Assembly (NCBI GenBank): GCA_032718475.1
Contig: JAUCBJ010002919.1
Coordinates: forward strand, 55,044 to 119,043
Source: Nemertoderma westbladi
Taxonomy: Eukaryota > Xenacoelomorpha > Nemertodermatida > Nemertodermatidae
DNA: 64,000 bases
Direction: 5' to 3'
Shown in pieces: positions 59,039-64,000 of the stretch. Every line of letters begins with the position of its first letter. Position 1 is the stretch's first letter. The position numbers and the translations under genes are program-made. The notes beneath the pieces were generated by a model that did no database searches, was not told where the DNA came from, and worked only from the letters and a program-made list of their open reading frames with translations.

Positions 59039-61343
59039 GTTAGTTTGAACAGTAATTGATTATTTTTAGTCATAATGTCAACTTAGCTCTGGTGATACCG
59101 TGGAAACAACTCTTCAACCTCTTCGTTCTATTTCATTTTACAGTTCAGTTTTTCCGTTTTTTTTTTTCACAATTACAGGTTATTTATTTTGTTATATTTC
59201 TGAATGAAATAAGTTGAAATTTTGAGCTTTTATGACTTTTCCAAAGTCTACCGGCTTCATAACAGGAACATTTCGAGTCATACCACCATGACCTACTAAA
59301 ATTATATTTTTAGTAGGTCATATGGGTTTTCAAGGTCGCTGATCACGATGAAACTCGTTAAAATCATTCGTAACGCAACTGTTATTTTTGGTGCTTGTCT
59401 GGTGTTACGAAAAATACAAGTAGCATACAATTTCAAACGGCAAAAATCTAATTTGGTTGGATAATACGATATTTTTCAGTGTCATATTCGTGATCAGCGT
59501 CCCAGAAAACCCATAATGTCTTAAAATCAGTTGATTTGTTAATGATTTTTGATTATCCAATTTGTGCTACTTGTATTTTTCGTGCCGCGCATTGACATAT
59601 ATCCAAAAATGCCCTAATCAACAAGGTACGAATTATTCCAATGTCGTATTCGTGATCAACATTCAACATCCCAAAAAATAAATATTTAAATCAATTAATT
59701 TAAATAAATCAATTTGATTGTGTGGTTATTTTTCATTCATATTTGCTCTACTTGTTTTTTTTCGTGCACCAGGGGGCACATTCAAAATTACCAAATATTA
59801 TCTTTAATGTTATATTTGAGTTTTCTATAATCGTTACCAGTTACCATAATCGTTATCTGTCAATTCGCCCCCTAGCGGGAGATAGATCATCATAATTAGC
59901 AAGTCGTAGGACTTGATTACTGTAAGAATTGTTGGCTGATTGATTGACTGGCTGACTGACTGGCTGGCTGGCTGACTGACTGACTGACTGATCTACAGCC
60001 AAAACTATTCGAACGATTTTGATGAAATTTTCACAGCGGCTAGATACCGCGATTCTAAGGTCCCTGGTGTGTTCCGCTATTTCGTCCATGAGCCGTGGGC
60101 TCGAAAAATAGACATAAACGAAAAAACGCCATAGGCGCAATGGTAAAATAACACCAATGACAGCTTGTTGATGGAATTTACATTTGATTGATGACTTCCG
60201 ACTTGCTTAACGGCGTCTTGACGCCGTCTCTAGTGATGATGGGGTGATGGTAACTCCACCTCTGGCTCCAGTAGTCGAGGAAATCATGCCAAGTACCTAA
60301 CTGATCTAGACTTTGCTAATGACTTAGGAGTACTCTAAGAATCAAGAGGGAGCCCAACGGCTCCTCAGCTCATTAGAACAGGCTGCTTCTAGTGTTGGTC
60401 TTTTTATTAACTCCAGAAAGACCCAACTTTTGACAGTTAACTTTGAAAGTCCTCAGCAAGTCTCTGATCGGATGAGCATAAGCTCAAAGGATGGTATGCT
60501 TGAGTATGTGGGCGACTTCTGTCACCAGGGATCATGGATCCGGAAGTCTTTGAATACGTAAGTTCTTTCCAGAATTTGGAAGTCACACAGCATTCATCGG
60601 GCACTTAAGGTCCGATTATTTATAGAGCAGCAGTAGTTCCAGTGCTGAGGACACCAAATCTCTGGATGGCACATTCACAAGAATGCTACGCTGGGTTCAT
60701 TGTGTCAAGTACAATGCACACATCTCCAACCAGACACTATATAACATTGGAGGTGTCTCATTGGTTCCCCCAAGCTTGACACTAGAACAAAGCCGCCTCC
60801 GCTTTGCTGGACATTGCATTCGCCGTGAGGACCAGCCTGTGCATAATCTTGTGCTTTGGCAGCCCCATGGAGTGAATAAGCGTAGTGGACAGCCCATGAC
60901 TTTCCATGACGCCTTCTTAAGGACACTGACGTTGAAGATGCAGTTAATCTCGCGAAAGTCATGTGGGATAGGGAGTTGTGGCGGTTCAACTTTGTTTATA
61001 AACCTGCATAGAATTCTTAATTAATAACATTTATAACATTTTGCATTGGGCTTGCCAGTTTCAATGCAACAGGCCGATTATAGTAGTAGTAGTTGGGACC
61101 GAAACAACCTTATCAGTTCCCAATGGCTCCCAACCTTTTGATGGGATCTTTATCTGGACATGCGACATGTAGTGGTCAGGAATATAAATATAGCTGTTCA
61201 GTGTTGGGCTATCGTTTGCCAAAAATTGTGTTTAAGTGCGTAACAATCGGGTTGTAGAATTATCGAATAACGTCATCAATAGTATTATAGACCCGACGCG
61301 AACTTACAAAATAACTTTTTACACGGAATTTATTTAATCTCAG
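59039..61343 (+). other. SIPA1L intron 7
   Basis: GT-AG intron. It holds a 14-bp-stem hairpin (59288-59331, ATGACCTACTAAAA and its complement), a second inverted pair (ATGGGTTTTC ... GCTGATCACGA at about 59321-59347 against TCGTGATCAGC ... GAAAACCCAT at 59489-59516), a degenerate tetranucleotide tract of GACT/GGCT (about 59943-59992) and a LINE fragment (60230-61022). Other stretches show nothing recognisable. Confidence 0.65.
60230..61022 (+). pseudogene. RTE-like LINE reverse transcriptase, C-terminal fragment (broken)
   Basis: AKYLTDLDFANDLGVL at about 60280-60330 is the RT active-site region, with FAND where active elements have FADD. LLSSLEQAASSVGLFINSRK then follows in another frame, and MLRWVHCVKYNAHISNQTLY, RLRFAGHCIRREDQPVHNLV and LWQPHGVNKRSGQP form the typical RTE-type tail, ending at about 61022. 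Several frameshifts and the lost catalytic Asp show it is dead. Two more fragments of the same family are at 34446-34535 and 44675-44860. Confidence 0.85.
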
Positions 61344-61547
61344 GTGAAATTGAAAGGATTTGACAAATTTACCGGCCAATTGGATACAAAACAGGATGCA
61401 ACGGGCCAATATTCAATATACGCGACTTACAGGCAGTATCAGATTATGTTCCATGTTTCTACGTTACTACCCTTTACGCGAAATAACAAACAACAATTAC
61501 TTAGAAAACGTCATATTGGGAATGATATTGTTACTATTATATTTCAG
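61344..61547 (+). CDS. SIPA1L: SIPA1-like RapGAP, exon 8 (RapGAP catalytic core)
   Basis: 204 bases, phase 0 both ends, residues 462-529. Acceptor TTTAATCTCAG|G and donor TTTCAG|GTAAGT. It reads [58 protein letters not shown] and TIIFQ, nearly identical to the family. The Asn of HIGNDIV corresponds to the catalytic asparagine thumb of Rap1GAP, so the domain should be active. The remaining RapGAP part, the PDZ domain and the C-terminal coiled-coil region expected for the family lie beyond the window or in unseen exons. Confidence 0.97.
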
Positions 61548-61601
61548 GTAAGTTAACTCAAAATGATATTGTTACTATTATATTTCCAGTAAGCTAACTC
61601 A
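61520..61601 (+). repeat. Tandem duplication of the exon 8 donor region
   Basis: The ~40 bases spanning AATGATATTGTTACTATTAT, ATTTCAG|GTAAGT and TAACTCA are repeated directly. The second copy reads TTTCCAGTAAGCTAACTCA, so it keeps a GTAAGC-like site. Reading through from exon 8 meets TAA in GTA AGT TAA, so use of the second site would add a stop. Confidence 0.85.
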
Positions 61602-62433
61602 CAATTCTCCCTACAATGGTTGTAGTTTGTTAAAATTGTAAAAGGATTGTTATCGATTGTCCTTTATTTGCATCCTTTTAACATCCTTTTTGGCGTACTT
61701 TTTAGTTCGTCTTATTTAGTAGTATTCGAATTTAATTTAAACTATAAACATGTACCGTATATATTTTTATATATAAACTTATTAGAATTACATAAATTTA
61801 TGTAACATTCTATATAAAACACTCAACAAGGCTTTCAGATAAGTTGAACTTGACCATATATCTGGTCCTATCCTGCCTATTATGTCACTTGCTTTAATCC
61901 ATGTCGCCGTGGAACAAGTTGTATTGCTAGCTAAACACACCTCTATTGAAATAGCTATAAAACAATTAAATCTCCATTAAATTTTGATTTAGAATCTATC
62001 ATGACCCTGAATTCAATTCATACTGATTTCAGAATATATATTTTTTATTCTGAATTTTAGAATATACTGTATTTTATTTATTCTGAATTTCAGAATATAT
62101 ATCATATCATATTATATTGGGTTTTGGGAAACTTTATTATTCACTAAAAATGGAAATATCATGGAATGAAATATCATGGAAATATCATGGATTAAAATTG
62201 ATTTTTTTCATGTCATCTCGGTCACTATTTAATTCATAACGTTTATTATACAGGTCCCTGCACAAGTTCGAATATTATCGAAGTTCGCTTTGCATCTATA
62301 GTGTGGTGTTACATAGGTATTGCCTTTACAGCTATAAACATGAATATATTTCTGTAAGTGGGATCTAACTCCGCCGAGGTAGGATCTACCTACTGTATGT
62401 TCATCAGAGGTCAGGCCTTTACATCTAAATTCG

Positions 62434-62470
<37 letters not shown>

Positions 62471-63016
62471 TAATAAATCTGGCTAGCACTTACTGACTTA
62501 TAAAGCGCATGGCAATATGAGCAAACGCATACGAGATGGCAAGAAACTGCCGAACATCGAACCGTCTCCTTTCAAACCATGTTAAAAGGAAGACCTAGTC
62601 TGCTATGGGGGGAGAAGCTCCATGCTTTACTCAATATAACAGTCAGCAATATCAAATTAGCCGCACTTTCCTCAAGATGGCGCGTTGAATTTATTTTCCC
62701 CTGGGCAGGGATGAAATTTGATTGCATGGAACACAAACCCACAGCCCCAACCCCCGCGTGTTCTATCATGGAACTTTTTTTTCTATCTCTGGAAATCATG
62801 GAAATATTATGGAAATTTTTCATCTTATTTGACCACTTTTTTTCCTTTATATCATATCACCCCTAATATGATCGGCGTCATAATTAACCGCATGGATTCA
62901 GCAAAATAAATAGCATATTTCATTTCATTTTATTTAATCAATAAAATAATTAATCAATATATAATCATCCATAAATAATCAATAAATTTATCTAGCATCG
63001 AAGTATTCTCCGCCAC
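61602..63016 (+). other. Non-coding DNA after exon 8 (probably intron 8)
   Basis: No further SIPA1L exon recognised. It holds three short copies of TTCTGAATTTCAGAATAT (about 62025-62100), several TATCATGGAAAT words (about 62150-62200 and 62800) and a run of 33 C at 62436-62468. Frames at 62229-62909 overlap on both strands and show no domain. Confidence 0.5.
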
Positions 63017-63120
63017 TGATTTCCCATCCGCTCCCATGTTAGCGTCACATTACTCTATAGGATAGGAATGATTTCCCATCCGCTCCCATGTTAGCGTCAC
63101 ATTACTCTATAGGATAGGAA
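63017..63120. repeat. Perfect 52-bp tandem duplication
   Basis: TGATTTCCCATCCGCTCCC to ATAGGATAGGAA at 63017-63068 is repeated without change at 63069-63120. A recent duplication of a single-copy segment. Confidence 0.95.
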
Positions 63121-63420
63121 TGACACTGGATAGTTTAATGGATATTTTGTATATTTTAGACCAATATCTAATGTAATAATTTTGATTTAACACAGCTTTG
63201 ATGAGGCTAACGTCATAGAGTTAATCTAAGTCGTACAAAGGTACCAAGTTTAAATAGACTTGCATGAGCTCAGTACTACCTTGCATTCTTTAATGTTCGC
63301 TAAATCAGTACCAGTTCCCTGCGTTGGGAATATTGTTCTGGTTCTGGGTGACATGAAATATGTCTTATAGTTTATTATTGGTTTTATGGGTGAATGAGTG
63401 GTTACATATTATTATAACTT
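63121..63420. other. Non-coding spacer
   Basis: Nothing recognised. Confidence 0.3.
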
Positions 63421-63530
63421 TTTGTTGGGCACAGCTTTTGCAAAGTCGGCAATGACGTCCAGGTCGGATCGAACTGGTGACCTCCGAGTTGGAAGTCTGA
63501 CGCTCTAACCATTCAGCCAGCGGCTCAGGT
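63421..63530 (-). mobile_element. tRNA-derived SINE
   Basis: On the minus strand, GCTGGCTGAATGGTTAGAGC resembles a pol III A box within a D-arm, followed by an anticodon-arm-like AGACTTCCAACTCGG and a B-box-like AGTTCGATCC. A non-tRNA tail with GACGTCATTGCCGACTTTGC and AAAGCTGTGCCCAAC follows. The same tail occurs at 41107-41138 in intron 3, so it is a dispersed family. The acceptor and T stems do not pair well, which argues against a functional tRNA gene. Confidence 0.7.
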
Positions 63531-63739
63531 AAAAGATAGACCTGGAAATACTACCTGCTACCTGTATTGTATGTCCGCAATTTACCTCCTCACGCCCTCC
63601 CATATGCTGCCACTGTGCTCAACCCTACCGTACTTGGCCGTCTTTAACCACTCGCTACAATGAAAGGGTAGTGTACATTAACACATGAACCATCACGGCC
63701 ACAATGGTTAATTATACACTGTAGCTACTAATTTTGGTT
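63531..63739. other. Non-coding spacer
   Basis: Nothing recognised. Confidence 0.3.
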
Positions 63740-63950
63740 CCATGTAAATTGAACCAACGTCAATTGAAACACGTCAATTGAACCATGCGTCAATTGACCC
63801 AGCGTCAATTAAACCAGCGTCAATTGAACCAAGAGTCAATTGAACCAAGCGTCAATTGAACCAAGTGTCAGTTGAACCAAGTGGCAATTGAACAAAACGT
63901 CAGTTGAACCAAACGTCAATTGAACCAAACGTCAATTGAACCAAGCATAA
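63740..63950. repeat. ~16-bp minisatellite (CGTCAATTGAACCAAG)
   Basis: About 13 copies of CGTCAATTGAACCAA(G/A) with 14-17 bp spacing, more diverged at both ends. The core TCAATTGA is a palindrome. No open frame or gene is associated with it. Confidence 0.9.
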
Positions 63951-64000
63951 ATAAACCCATAATCAAATAAAGAATCAATGAAATTGAATTCCAAAAAATA

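Noticed and set aside
59853-60140. 95-codon minus-strand frame with SVSQSASQPVSQPVNQS
   Set aside because: The Ser/Gln string is the degenerate tetranucleotide tract. The remainder looks like repeat-derived DNA.
62229-62909. Overlapping frames after exon 8
   Set aside because: They run on both strands, include the C33 tract, and match no SIPA1L segment or other family.
63421-63530. Functional tRNA gene on the minus strand
   Set aside because: Box-like motifs are present, but the acceptor and T stems do not pair properly and the tail is shared with another locus, so a SINE fits better.

Overview
This window is animal nuclear DNA, probably from a marine invertebrate. The phylum cannot be fixed from the sequence. 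The evidence is: genes split by GT-AG introns, two metazoan signalling genes, several families of dead non-LTR retrotransposons, a tRNA-derived SINE, foldback/MITE-like elements, and tandem arrays that fill more than half of the 64 kb. There are no operons, ribosome binding sites or other prokaryotic features.

Layout. (1) 1-960, minus strand: the N-terminal 320 codons of a PP6 phosphatase regulatory subunit (SAPS/PPP6R family), running off the left edge with no intron. (2) 961-7330: non-coding DNA with short CCCCGAATCGGGG-type palindromes, a 200-bp foldback, a degenerate ~19-21 bp minisatellite and ACCGGT/TAGGCCTA-rich stretches. (3) 7600-10367: a dead CR1/L2-like LINE on the minus strand, split by a ~630-bp foldback insertion. 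(4) 10950-34445: a 23.5-kb satellite of a 31-bp unit with higher-order structure, ending in a LINE 3' fragment. (5) 34446-37700: hairpins, a 578-bp MITE-like element and the upstream region of the main gene. (6) 37701 to beyond 61547, plus strand: a SIPA1-like (SPAR family) Rap GTPase-activating protein. I resolved eight exons whose phases agree throughout (529 codons so far). The order of the domains matches the family, and the last visible exon carries the RapGAP asparagine-thumb motif. The gene continues past the right edge. (7) 61548-64000: intronic or downstream DNA with a C33 tract, a 52-bp duplication, a SINE and a 16-bp minisatellite.

The most interesting structure lies inside the SIPA1L gene. 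Its introns are largely tandem arrays and transposon debris, and in three places the repeat contains the splicing signal. The clearest case is exon 6. Its 5' splice site (AAG|GTTGGT) lies inside a 30-bp unit tandemly repeated across about 2 kb. The first eight copies offer eight donors in the same phase, each adding ten residues (VGVIIPTDSK) just before the RapGAP domain. A second array follows at once: about 10.5 kb of a near-palindromic ~32-36 bp unit, bounded by ~20-bp inverted repeats as if an expanded TIR element. Intron 3 ends in a 31-bp repeat with CTGAT branch-site-like motifs, and the exon 8 donor is itself tandemly duplicated.

Almost all long open frames between 10.9 and 34.4 kb, and at 42.5-43.0, 46-48 and 53 kb, are by-products of tandem repeats and are not annotated as genes.
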